A DNA stretch of 7,237 nt from Methanobacteriota archaeon (GCA_023434825.1 JAEYSH010000228.1:1-7237); one strand, 5' to 3'; counted from the stretch's first letter, positions 1 through 6,285 are shown. A program made the numbers and translations. The notes: generated by a model from the sequence alone, not told the origin.

Positions 1-1140
1 ATAATTACCAGTTCATCTATAAGATTACTTAGCTCTACAAATCAAGGCGAAATAGAGAGAGTTTTAGTTGAATCAAATGAAGGAAAAGCTTTATTTTTAC
101 ATCTTGGAAATGTTCATTTTATTTTACTTATGGAAGTATCTGCAAATGTTGGATTTGTAATGGTTTCAGCAAAAAGAGCTGCTTTAAAAATAATAGAACT
201 TACAAAAGATATTGCATTTGAAGAACCAGTTGAAGAAGAAGTTGTCACTATAGCTCAAGATGCACCAAAATCAGAAATAGATAAGATCATTGAATCATCT
301 GAAATAGAGCCTCAAGAAATTGAAGAAGTTGTTGAAGAAATCGCAGAAAATGAAGGAATAGTTGAAGCATTCGATAAAGTTGTAGGGTCTGAAAAATTAG
401 AAGAAATAATGGAATCACCGGAGTTCGAATCAATGGATCCTGATGAAGCCAAAAATAAGCTTTCAGAAATCTTGGAAACTCAAACAGAGCAAGAAGTTAT
501 TGTTGAACCAGAAATAGAAGTAGAAACTGAAGAAATTCCACCTATAATTGAAGAAGAAGTTGAAGCAGAAATTGAAATCGAAGAACCTTCCAGCGAACCT
601 GAAGCTCCAGAAGAAATTATTGAAGAAATAAAGGAGCCAGAAAGTAAAATTCCGGTTATTAGACCTCCAATATCATTCCCTAAACTACCTGATGATGTCC
701 AGATACCAGAAATACCAGAAGAGAGAGCGGATTTAGTTTTAGATATTTATGAATCCATATTTTTAGCCATGTCTATTGGGGCAAGCAAAATTATGGGTGT
801 ATCTCCTGCAAGAGGCCTTATTAAAAGATTTTTACCAGTACAGGATTGCAACACAATCCTTAAAGATGTAGATGTAAAAAGCAATTCTACCATTGATTTT
901 GATAAAATAAGGGAAAATATTGAAAGTATAGCAATTGATGAAAGAGAAAAGACCCTTATAACTGATTTCAGCAAAATTATTGGCATTATAACAGAAAATT
1001 ATGGTAAAGTAATGGGATACGGAGCTTTTAGAGGAATAGTGCGTGCAGAATTTAAAGTTATCAATAACGCTTATGGGAAAACAATGGACGAGCTTGGAAT
1101 AAAAGACAAAATACATCCTGAATTAAAAGAATTATTTTAA
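1..1140 (+). CDS. Roadblock/LC7-domain protein with long acidic linker and C-terminal helical domain (5' partial)
   Basis: The reading frame is open from base 1, so the N-terminus lies outside the window; the first internal ATG (130) falls inside the domain and is not the true start. Visible residues 5-65 fit the second half of a Roadblock/LC7 fold: GEIERVLVES, a hydrophobic strand around LGNVHFILL, then NVGFVMVSAKRAALKI. In known families this fold binds or regulates small Ras/MglA-type GTPases, or acts as a dimeric scaffold. Residues of about 70-240 form a Glu/Val/Ile/Pro-rich, strongly acidic, probably disordered linker. From about residue 245 a compact helical region contains two similar units (GASKIMGVSPARGLIKR and YGKVMGYGAFRGIVRAEF), suggesting a duplication. 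I do not recognise this C-terminal domain. No signal peptide or membrane segment is visible in this part, so it is probably cytosolic. The partner GTPase, if any, is not in the window. The Roadblock call is fairly secure; the function is unknown. Confidence 0.8.
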   Translation: MITSSSIRLLSSTNQGEIERVLVESNEGKALFLHLGNVHFILLMEVSANVGFVMVSAKRAALKIIELTKDIAFEEPVEEEVVTIAQDAPKSEIDKIIESSEIEPQEIEEVVEEIAENEGIVEAFDKVVGSEKLEEIMESPEFESMDPDEAKNKLSEILETQTEQEVIVEPEIEVETEEIPPIIEEEVEAEIEIEEPSSEPEAPEEIIEEIKEPESKIPVIRPPISFPKLPDDVQIPEIPEERADLVLDIYESIFLAMSIGASKIMGVSPARGLIKRFLPVQDCNTILKDVDVKSNSTIDFDKIRENIESIAIDEREKTLITDFSKIIGIITENYGKVMGYGAFRGIVRAEFKVINNAYGKTMDELGIKDKIHPELKELF

Positions 1141-1275
1141 TAAATATATTATACTAATTTTAACATACACAAATTGTGTTAATATTCATTAATAAATCAG
1201 TTTAATTCCTTAAAATATGATTTTTCATTAATAAACTATTTTTAATCTTTAAGGAGATCATTATCAAACAATAAA

Positions 1276-1283
1276 TTTTATAT
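1276..1283 (+). promoter_or_regulatory. Possible TATA box for rfcS-rfcL
   Basis: TTTTATAT resembles the methanogen TATA consensus (TTTATATA-like) and is preceded by an A-rich stretch that could serve as a BRE. Initiation about 25 bp downstream would give a leader of roughly 70 nt before rfcS. A second candidate, TATTATATT at 1335-1343, is nearer the gene but would put initiation on top of the ribosome binding site. The spacer is so AT-rich that either could arise by chance. Confidence 0.3.
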
Positions 1284-1365
1284 CTATTTTAAACAAACCC
1301 ATATTGCGGGAAAAAATCTGCTAATGATTTATTTTATTATATTCATAAATGATTAAATTTAATTT

Positions 1366-1371
1366 GGTGAT
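1366..1371 (+). promoter_or_regulatory. Ribosome binding site of rfcS
   Basis: GGTGAT is complementary to the archaeal 16S rRNA 3' end (AUCACCUCC) and lies 3 nt before the ATG at 1375. It fixes this ATG as the start, in agreement with the conserved MNGPWVEKYRP N-terminus of the family. Confidence 0.75.
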
Positions 1372-1374
1372 TAA

Positions 1375-2340
1375 ATGAACGGACCATGGGTTGAAAAATA
1401 CAGACCAGGTAATTTAAACGAAGTTGTAGGTCAAGATCATATTGTAGGGCGGCTGAAAAAATACGTTGAAGAAAAAAGCATGCCTAATTTAATGTTTACT
1501 GGCCCTGCTGGCGTAGGTAAAACAACAACTGCTATTGCACTTGCAAAATCAATTTTAGGTGAATACTGGAGGCAAAATTTTCTGGAATTAAATGCTTCAG
1601 ATGCTAGAGGGATAGATACTGTAAGGACAAATATCAAAAATTTCTGCCGTTTAAAGGCGGTTGGTGCTCCATTCAGGATTGTATTCCTTGATGAAGTGGA
1701 TAACATGACTAAAGATGCTCAGCATGCGCTTAGAAGAGAAATGGAAATGTATACTAAAACTGCATCTTTTGTTCTATCCTGTAATTATTCCTCAAAAATT
1801 ATTGATCCTATTCAATCAAGATGTGCAATTTTCCGATTTGCACCGGTTAAAGGAAATAAAATTATAGAAAGGCTTGAATTAATAGCAGAAGCTGAAAATC
1901 TTAACATCTCAAGAAGTGCCATAGAAAGTATTGTTTATTTTGCTGAAGGGGACTTAAGGAAAGCTATAAACATACTCCAAGCATCAGCATCCACAACTGA
2001 TGAAATTACAGATGAAAGCATCCACGAAATTGTATCTAAAGCAAAACCACAAGATGTAAGAAAAATTGTAAGAATGGCGTTGAATGGAGACTTTTTAGGT
2101 GCCAGAGACCTTTTAAGAGAAGTCATGGTCATTCAGGGTACAAGTGGAGAAGATATGATAACTCAGATTTACCAGGAAGTATCAAGAATGTCCATGGAAA
2201 ATCTAATAGAAGACGATGCTTATGTAGATATTATTCAGAGCATAGGTGAATACGATTTCAGGATTAGAGAAGGCTCAAATCCAAGAATACAGCTTGAAGC
2301 ACTTCTTACTAAATTTTTATTAAAAGCTAAGGCAGAATAG
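1375..2340 (+). CDS. rfcS: Replication factor C small subunit (clamp loader ATPase)
   Basis: RfcS assembles with RfcL into the pentameric clamp loader, which uses ATP to open the PCNA ring and place it on primer-template junctions during replication and repair. The 321-aa length is normal for an intein-free archaeal RfcS. Visible motifs in order are the N-terminal RFC box (WVEKYRP, 5-11), Walker A (GPAGVGKTT, 43-51), the family ELNASDARGID segment (71-81), Walker B (LDEVD, 105-109), sensor 1 around Asn137, the arginine-finger SRC motif (148-150) and sensor 2 (GDLRKAIN, 192-199). An all-helical C-terminal collar domain follows and includes YDFRIREGSNPRIQLEALL. Walker B reads DEVD where many small subunits have DEAD; the catalytic acidic pair is kept. 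It precedes rfcL by 37 bp and is very probably cotranscribed with it. The product resembles the Methanothermobacter small subunit as I recall it, and rfcS insertion sites used by inteins elsewhere are uninterrupted. Confidence 0.98.
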   Translation: MNGPWVEKYRPGNLNEVVGQDHIVGRLKKYVEEKSMPNLMFTGPAGVGKTTTAIALAKSILGEYWRQNFLELNASDARGIDTVRTNIKNFCRLKAVGAPFRIVFLDEVDNMTKDAQHALRREMEMYTKTASFVLSCNYSSKIIDPIQSRCAIFRFAPVKGNKIIERLELIAEAENLNISRSAIESIVYFAEGDLRKAINILQASASTTDEITDESIHEIVSKAKPQDVRKIVRMALNGDFLGARDLLREVMVIQGTSGEDMITQIYQEVSRMSMENLIEDDAYVDIIQSIGEYDFRIREGSNPRIQLEALLTKFLLKAKAE

Positions 2341-2377
2341 ACACGTTATAAAGATTTCAATTTAAAAGGCAGATTAA

Positions 2378-3799
2378 ATGTTGTGGACAGAAAAATACAG
2401 ACCTAAAAACTATGATGAAGTTTTAGGGAATTTAAAGGCCAAAAAAGAGATCATGCAATGGATCGAAGAATGGAAAGCAGGCAATCCTCAAAAATGTCTT
2501 CTTCTTATAGGGCCACCAGGAACAGGTAAAACCACATTCGCCAGTTTAATAGCTAATGAATTTGACGATTCTATAGAGCTTAATGCCAGTGACAAAAGGT
2601 CTTATGATGCCATTATGAGTACTGTAGGTGAAGCATCAGCCTCAAGAACGCTTTTTGGATCCGGATTAAAGCTAATAATACTCGATGAAGTTGATGGTCT
2701 CCATGGAAATGAAGACAGGGGCGGATCAAGGGCAATAAATAAAATAATCAAAGATATGGTGCAGCCAGTTATAATGATGGCTAATGATCCTTACAGTAAT
2801 AGAATTAAAAGCTTTAAGACAAAATGTCAGGTTATTAATCTCCGTAAAATTCATACAAATTCAATTGTATCTCTTTTAAAGAAAATATGCGTCAAAGAAA
2901 GAGTAGAATTTGAAGAACATGTCTTAAGGGAGCTTGCAAAAAGATCAAGGGGAGATTTAAGGTCTGCAATTAATGATCTTGAAATAATAGCCAGTGGTGA
3001 AGAAAAGATAACATCTAAAGACCTTGAAATTGTTGCTCAAAAAGATGAAAGGGCCACCACTTTTGATGCTGTAAGAACCATCTTAAAAAGCAAAAATCCA
3101 ACGCGGATTAAAGGATCTCTGCGCCAGATAGAATCTGATCCATCTCTTTTACTGGAACTGGTTATAGAAAATATTCCACGTGAATATGAAAAGAAAGAAG
3201 AAATAGAAAAAGCGTATGAAATGGCTTCAGAAGCAGATCTTTACCTTGGAAGAGCATTTTCAACACGTGCTTATACCTACTGGAAATATGCCTACGACTT
3301 TATGAGCCTAGGGGTTGCACTTTCTAAGGATGAGACCTACAAAAAGTTTGCACGATATTCAAATTCTTCTGTTTATACTATGCTTTCAAAGAGCAGGGGC
3401 AAACGAGATTTACAGGATAGAGTTGCAGGTAAAATAGCTGAAAAACTCCATACATCTAAAAAAGTTGCAAAATCACAATTTCCATATTTTGAAATCATGT
3501 TTCAGGATAATGAAATTGCATATAACATGATGACCTACTTTGGACTTGAAGATGATGAAGTTAAGCTCTTTAGATCAAGAAAAATAAAAATACCTAAAAA
3601 AGTTCAAGCAAAAAAAGTAAAAACAGATCCTAAACCCGTGAAAAAAACATCAAAAGCTAAAAAAGAAAGAAATAAAACAATTGAAAAAAATAAAACAACT
3701 AAAAAGAAAGTGGAAAAAAAAGAGACTTCTGAAAACTTACCAAAAAAAGAAGAATCTGAAAATAAAGGAACTCAAACTTCTCTTTTTAGTTTTAAGTAA
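2378..3799 (+). CDS. rfcL: Replication factor C large subunit (clamp loader)
   Basis: RfcL is the single large subunit that completes the archaeal clamp loader with four RfcS copies. The 473-aa protein begins with MLWTEKYRPK and shows Walker A (GPPGTGKTT, 45-53), the SIELNASDKRSYD segment (65-77), Walker B (LDEVDG, 102-107), sensor 1 at Asn136 and sensor 2 (GDLRSAIND, 192-200). It lacks the SRC arginine-finger motif of the small subunit, as expected for this subunit. A helical C-terminal domain runs to about residue 400. It is followed by a lysine-rich, probably flexible tail (about 403-465) and a terminal QTSLFSF (466-472) that fits a PCNA-interacting peptide (QxxLxxF). The start ATG lies in a weak ribosome-binding context (AAAGGCAG), which suggests dependence on translation of the upstream rfcS. 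The identification is secure from the motifs and the gene pair. Confidence 0.97.
   Translation: MLWTEKYRPKNYDEVLGNLKAKKEIMQWIEEWKAGNPQKCLLLIGPPGTGKTTFASLIANEFDDSIELNASDKRSYDAIMSTVGEASASRTLFGSGLKLIILDEVDGLHGNEDRGGSRAINKIIKDMVQPVIMMANDPYSNRIKSFKTKCQVINLRKIHTNSIVSLLKKICVKERVEFEEHVLRELAKRSRGDLRSAINDLEIIASGEEKITSKDLEIVAQKDERATTFDAVRTILKSKNPTRIKGSLRQIESDPSLLLELVIENIPREYEKKEEIEKAYEMASEADLYLGRAFSTRAYTYWKYAYDFMSLGVALSKDETYKKFARYSNSSVYTMLSKSRGKRDLQDRVAGKIAEKLHTSKKVAKSQFPYFEIMFQDNEIAYNMMTYFGLEDDEVKLFRSRKIKIPKKVQAKKVKTDPKPVKKTSKAKKERNKTIEKNKTTKKKVEKKETSENLPKKEESENKGTQTSLFSFK
3775..3799 (+). other. PCNA-interacting (PIP) motif at the RfcL C-terminus
   Basis: These bases encode TQTSLFSFK plus the stop codon. 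Gln466, Leu469 and Phe472 occupy the QxxLxxF positions of a PIP box, the peptide that docks in the hydrophobic pocket of PCNA. Archaeal RfcL proteins commonly end this way. The second aromatic of the classical motif is replaced by the terminal lysine. Confidence 0.7.
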
Positions 3800-3807
3800 T
3801 CTTAAAA
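3790..3807. terminator. Hairpin at the convergent rfcL / hypothetical gene junction
   Basis: TTTTAAG (3790-3796) and CTTAAAA (3801-3807) form a perfect 7-bp stem around a TAAT loop that contains the rfcL stop codon. It sits between two convergent genes whose stop codons are 15 bp apart, so it may help end transcription from both sides. The stem is A/T-only except for one G-C pair and therefore weak; no long T-run follows on either strand. Confidence 0.35.
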
Positions 3808-3814
3808 TCAAGAA

Positions 3815-4165
3815 TTATAAAAAATCCAGCAAATGAAGGATATTAAGTCGATCTAAGTCTTTCGTTTTTTCAATGTAATATTTTCTTTTTAGAAAACCTA
3901 TATCATAGTTTTCCATAAGTTCATTGAAATCTTTATTTTTTAATTCTTTATTTTGTTTCTTTTCTTCTAATTCTAATATACATAATTTAAGAGTCTCTTC
4001 AGGATTTTCAAGTTCATTAATTTTATTTACTAATTGACTAGATGACTCTTTAGTTTCAATACCCTGAAAATAAAAATTTTTTGCCTGCCTATCTTGATGT
4101 ATTGTTTTATATACCAAAATAAGCTGTTCTTGAAGCATTTCAATATCATTTTTAGTTAATCTCAT
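3815..4165 (-). CDS. Hypothetical protein, 116 aa, charged and helical
   Basis: I do not recognise this protein. An upstream in-frame ATG at 4186 would add 7 residues, but GGGTGA at 4171-4176 lies 5 nt before the ATG at 4165, so the shorter form starting MRLTKNDIEML is preferred. The sequence is rich in Lys, Glu, Leu and Asn. Long stretches without proline or glycine (for example around NKINELENPEETLKLCILELEEKKQNKELK) suggest extended helices or a short coiled coil. There is no signal peptide, membrane segment or cysteine cluster. It stands alone on the minus strand, convergent with rfcL and divergent from the symporter operon, and seems to be transcribed as a single gene. The good ribosome binding site and intact frame support a real gene, perhaps lineage-restricted; the function cannot be stated. 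Confidence 0.75.
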   Translation of the reverse strand: MRLTKNDIEMLQEQLILVYKTIHQDRQAKNFYFQGIETKESSSQLVNKINELENPEETLKLCILELEEKKQNKELKNKDFNELMENYDIGFLKRKYYIEKTKDLDRLNILHLLDFL

Positions 4166-4170
4166 TAGTT

Positions 4171-4176
4171 TCACCC
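4171..4176 (-). promoter_or_regulatory. Ribosome binding site deciding the start of the 116-aa hypothetical gene
   Basis: On the minus strand this reads GGGTGA, a match to the anti-Shine-Dalgarno sequence, 5 nt before the ATG at 4165. It lies inside the longer version of the frame, which is why the start at 4186 is rejected. Confidence 0.65.
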
Positions 4177-4260
4177 AAATATGCATTTAATGTAACTAAT
4201 TTCAATATGACCATTTTTATTTTATTAAATTTTAATATTTTAATTATAATTATCTTAAAT

Positions 4261-4281
4261 TAATAAAAATTATTTTTATTA
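4261..4281. repeat. 21-bp perfect A/T palindrome in the divergent spacer
   Basis: TAATAAAAAT and ATTTTTATTA flank a single central T at 4271, giving ten matched pairs. It lies about 95 bp upstream of the minus-strand hypothetical gene and 200 bp upstream of the symporter operon. The sequence contains no G or C, so a chance origin in this composition is quite possible. Confidence 0.5.
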
Positions 4282-4331
4282 TTAATTTTTCTAAAAGTAT
4301 CTATATTTTAATTCAATTTATCATAATTCTA

Positions 4332-4345
4332 ATTGAGCACTCAAT
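4332..4345. promoter_or_regulatory. 14-bp dyad ATTGAG-CA-CTCAAT
   Basis: Two perfect 6-bp inverted arms are separated by CA in the promoter-proximal part of the spacer before the symporter operon. The inverted-repeat shape fits a dimeric helix-turn-helix regulator site upstream of the presumed TATA region. No known operator was recognised; the regulatory role is inferred. Confidence 0.35.
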
Positions 4346-4380
4346 AAAAAGATTCCAAACTTAAAAATTAAATAGATAAG

Positions 4381-4389
4381 TTTAAAAAG
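4381..4389 (+). promoter_or_regulatory. Possible TATA element of the symporter operon
   Basis: TTTAAAAAG is a TATA-like A/T box. The usual archaeal spacing of about 25-27 bp would place initiation near the G residues at 4412-4414, immediately before the 28-bp near-palindrome. TTAAAAATTAAAT, starting at 4361, is an alternative. The choice is made on spacing and is weak. Confidence 0.3.
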
Positions 4390-4414
4390 TTTCTATCTTC
4401 AATTATTAATCGTG

Positions 4415-4442
4415 TACTATTATAGTTTAAACTATTATAGTA
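4415..4442. promoter_or_regulatory. 28-bp near-palindrome, probable operator of the symporter operon
   Basis: Two identical 11-bp sequences ACTATTATAGT (4416-4426 and 4431-4441) are separated by TTAA. Each copy is itself a perfect palindrome around a central T, and the whole block is palindromic with 13 of 14 pairs matched; only the T4421/T4436 pair fails. The copies are 15 bp apart from start to start. The block ends 5 bp before the ribosome binding site of the small accessory gene. It therefore lies either across the transcription start or in the leader, where a bound repressor could block polymerase. As RNA it could also fold into a hairpin with a UUAA loop next to the ribosome binding site. 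Which of the two applies cannot be told from sequence. Confidence 0.6.
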
Positions 4443-4447
4443 AACTT

Positions 4448-4457
4448 AAAGGAGGCG
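4448..4457 (+). promoter_or_regulatory. Strong ribosome binding site deciding a GTG start
   Basis: AAAGGAGGCG contains a near-ideal Shine-Dalgarno core (GGAGG, 4451-4455) 7 nt before the GTG at 4463. An in-frame GTG at 4412 has no such leader and would run through the palindromic element, so 4463 is taken as the start. Confidence 0.8.
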
Positions 4458-4462
4458 AAAAA

Positions 4463-4669
4463 GTGGTCTTAGGAATTAATGATCCATGGGTTTGGAGTGC
4501 TTACATCTTAACTATTTTAAGTATGCTTTTATGTGTAGTTTATGGAATCATAAACTGGAATAAGGGCGGAGAAGACGAAGAAGAGCAAGTTAAAGAAGAA
4601 ATGGAATGGCATAAAAAAGAAAAGACGATGGAAGAGGAAGAATTAGGATTATGGGATGAAGAAGGATAG
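4463..4669 (+). CDS. Symporter small accessory protein, 68 aa, single membrane span
   Basis: This small protein most likely acts as a membrane partner of the SSS symporter encoded 3 bp downstream. It starts at GTG 4463 after a strong ribosome binding site. Residues 6-9 (NDPW) lead into one hydrophobic span of about residues 10-31, ending in CVVYGIINWNKGG. A highly charged Glu/Lys tail (35-68) follows. The motif order (DPW at the start, Cys-Val-Val-Tyr-Gly, then NWNKG at the membrane boundary) is what I recall for small proteins encoded just before sodium:solute symporters in archaea and bacteria. They are comparable in position, though not in sequence, to the small protein beside bacterial PanF. 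The direct role in transport (assembly, stability or gating) is not known to me. The positive-inside rule would put the charged C-terminus in the cytoplasm, although its many acidic residues make the orientation uncertain. Confidence 0.85.
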   Translation: MVLGINDPWVWSAYILTILSMLLCVVYGIINWNKGGEDEEEQVKEEMEWHKKEKTMEEEELGLWDEEG

Positions 4670-4672
4670 GTT

Positions 4673-6280
4673 GTGAATTATATGGATAATATAGTCATTT
4701 TAAGTATTGTAACTTTAATATACCTTTTATTAGTAGGTTATGTCGGTTACGTGGCATGGAAAAGGACCAAAAGTGCCGATGATTACATGGTCGCTGGAAG
4801 GGAAACCCATCCATTCATCATGGCTTTAAGTTATGGAGCCACGTTTATCAGTACCGCAGCTATTGTAGGTTTTGGTGGAACTGCCGGAGTCTATGGAATG
4901 GGTCTATTGTGGCTAACAGTTTTAAACATTTTAGTAGGTATTTTTATAGCATTTGTATTGTTTGGAAAACGTACAAGGAAAATGGGACACAATTTGAGTG
5001 CTCTAACTTTTCCAGAATTTTTATCAAGGCGTTTTAACAGTAAATTCATTCAATATTTTAGTGGTGCTGTAATATTTTTAGGAATGCCTTTATATGCATC
5101 TGTAGTTTTAATTGGAATGGCAAGATTTGTAGAAACAACATTGCAGGTAGATTATACATTCGCCTTAATTGCTATGGCAATTATTGTTGCTGTTTACGTC
5201 ATTTTCGGTGGTATAAGAGGCGTAATGTATACTGATGCAATGCAAGGGACAATTATGTTCTTTGGAATGGTAATCTTATTGGGGGCAATATACTGGTTTA
5301 CTGGAGGCATAACTGCAGGTAACGAAGCTTTAACAAATTTAATTAATGTTGTTCCAGCAAATGCTACGGCAGCAGCAACTGCTACAGGATTTACAGGTTG
5401 GACATCGATGCCTGCGTTTGGAAGTCCATTCTGGTGGACATTAGTGAGTACATTGATTCTGGGTGTAGGAATAGGGGCATTATCCCAGCCTCAACTTACA
5501 GTCAGGTTCATGACTGTTAAATCTAATAGAGAATTAAACAGAGCTGTTTTAATTGGTGGAATATTCATCTTTATGATGACCGGTACTGCATTTATTGTAG
5601 GTGCACTATCAAACGTTTACTTCTTTGATACAGTGGGAAAAATAGCAATGCAAGTTGCTGGAGGTAATGCAGATAAAATAATTCCTGCATTTATCACTGC
5701 AGCAATGCCAGTATGGTTTGCATATCTCTTTATGATTACTTTGCTTTCAGCAGCAATGTCCACTCTTTCAGCTCAATTCCACGTACAGGGAACAGCTTTA
5801 GGTAGAGATATATACGAAACTTTAACAGGAACCAAAGGCCAATCATCAGTTTTAATTGCAAGAGCTGGTATCGTAATTGCAGTTATAATAGCTGTTGTAC
5901 TGGGACTTGTTTTACCCGCAAACATAATAGCTGTTGGAACTTCCATATGGTTCAGTATAACTGCTGCAGCGTTCCTTTCAATGTATGCATTTGCGCTGTT
6001 CTGGAAACGTTCAACAAAAGCAGGAGTTATTACAGGTCTCGTTGTAGGAACTTTAATAAGCATATTCTGGCTTGTATTTGAATATAAAAAGTCAGCAGAA
6101 GCTCTAGGTATCTGTAAAGCTCTTACTGGTCAGGTGGTCTTAATACCTTCAATGCCATGGCCTACAGTTGATTCAATAGTAATTGCACTTCCAATTGCAT
6201 TTATTTTAACTGTAGTGGTAAGTTTATTAACTCAACCACAGCCAAAAGAACAGCTGAATAAAATCTTTAGAGGAGTCTAA
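4673..6280 (+). CDS. Sodium:solute symporter, SSS family
   Basis: This integral membrane protein probably couples Na+ entry to uptake of an organic solute. The 535-aa length and about 13 hydrophobic segments fit the LeuT-fold SSS family (TC 2.A.21). Diagnostic regions are ADDYMVAGRE (35-44), the first core helix FISTAAIVGFGGTAGVYG (58-75), the family signature GGIRGVMYTDAMQG (179-192), and SAAMSTLSAQFH (359-370) leading to GRDIY. Ser363-Thr364 align with the Na+-binding Ser340-Thr341 of E. coli PutP. The substrate cannot be read from sequence; proline, pantothenate, acetate-like and other solutes are all transported by this family. Translation may start at GTG 4673, with GAAGGA 7 nt upstream, or at ATG 4682, three codons later; the choice changes only the first three residues. 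It forms a two-gene operon with the small accessory protein and is followed by a hairpin terminator. Confidence 0.95.
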   Translation: MNYMDNIVILSIVTLIYLLLVGYVGYVAWKRTKSADDYMVAGRETHPFIMALSYGATFISTAAIVGFGGTAGVYGMGLLWLTVLNILVGIFIAFVLFGKRTRKMGHNLSALTFPEFLSRRFNSKFIQYFSGAVIFLGMPLYASVVLIGMARFVETTLQVDYTFALIAMAIIVAVYVIFGGIRGVMYTDAMQGTIMFFGMVILLGAIYWFTGGITAGNEALTNLINVVPANATAAATATGFTGWTSMPAFGSPFWWTLVSTLILGVGIGALSQPQLTVRFMTVKSNRELNRAVLIGGIFIFMMTGTAFIVGALSNVYFFDTVGKIAMQVAGGNADKIIPAFITAAMPVWFAYLFMITLLSAAMSTLSAQFHVQGTALGRDIYETLTGTKGQSSVLIARAGIVIAVIIAVVLGLVLPANIIAVGTSIWFSITAAAFLSMYAFALFWKRSTKAGVITGLVVGTLISIFWLVFEYKKSAEALGICKALTGQVVLIPSMPWPTVDSIVIALPIAFILTVVVSLLTQPQPKEQLNKIFRGV

Positions 6281-6285
6281 TCGCT

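Noticed and set aside
130..132. ATG at 130 as start of the Roadblock protein
   Set aside because: The frame is open upstream to the window edge and the upstream residues belong to the same domain; the start at 130 would cut the fold in half.
747..1116. Minus-strand frames inside the Roadblock gene
   Set aside because: They lie opposite a well-supported coding region, lack ribosome binding sites and encode low-quality sequence; they are shadows of the plus-strand codons.
1437..2132. Minus-strand frames inside rfcS
   Set aside because: They are opposite strongly conserved AAA+ motifs and have no independent support.
1375..3799. Inteins in the clamp-loader genes
   Set aside because: Archaeal rfc genes are frequent intein hosts, but both Walker A regions and the downstream motifs are continuous here and the lengths are normal.
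3581..3799. Lysine-rich end of rfcL as a frameshift artefact
   Set aside because: The A-rich codons keep frame through to a recognisable PIP-like end, so the tail is genuine coding sequence.
4166..4186. ATG at 4186 as start of the 116-aa hypothetical gene
   Set aside because: GGGTGA lies inside this extension, 5 nt before the ATG at 4165, so the shorter start is better supported.
4412..4462. Upstream GTG extension of the small accessory protein (17 more residues)
   Set aside because: No ribosome binding site precedes 4412, the added residues are encoded by the palindromic element, and a strong GGAGG lies correctly spaced before GTG 4463.
5773..6063. Minus-strand 96-codon frame inside the symporter gene
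   Set aside because: It is antisense to conserved SSS sequence and has no ribosome binding site.
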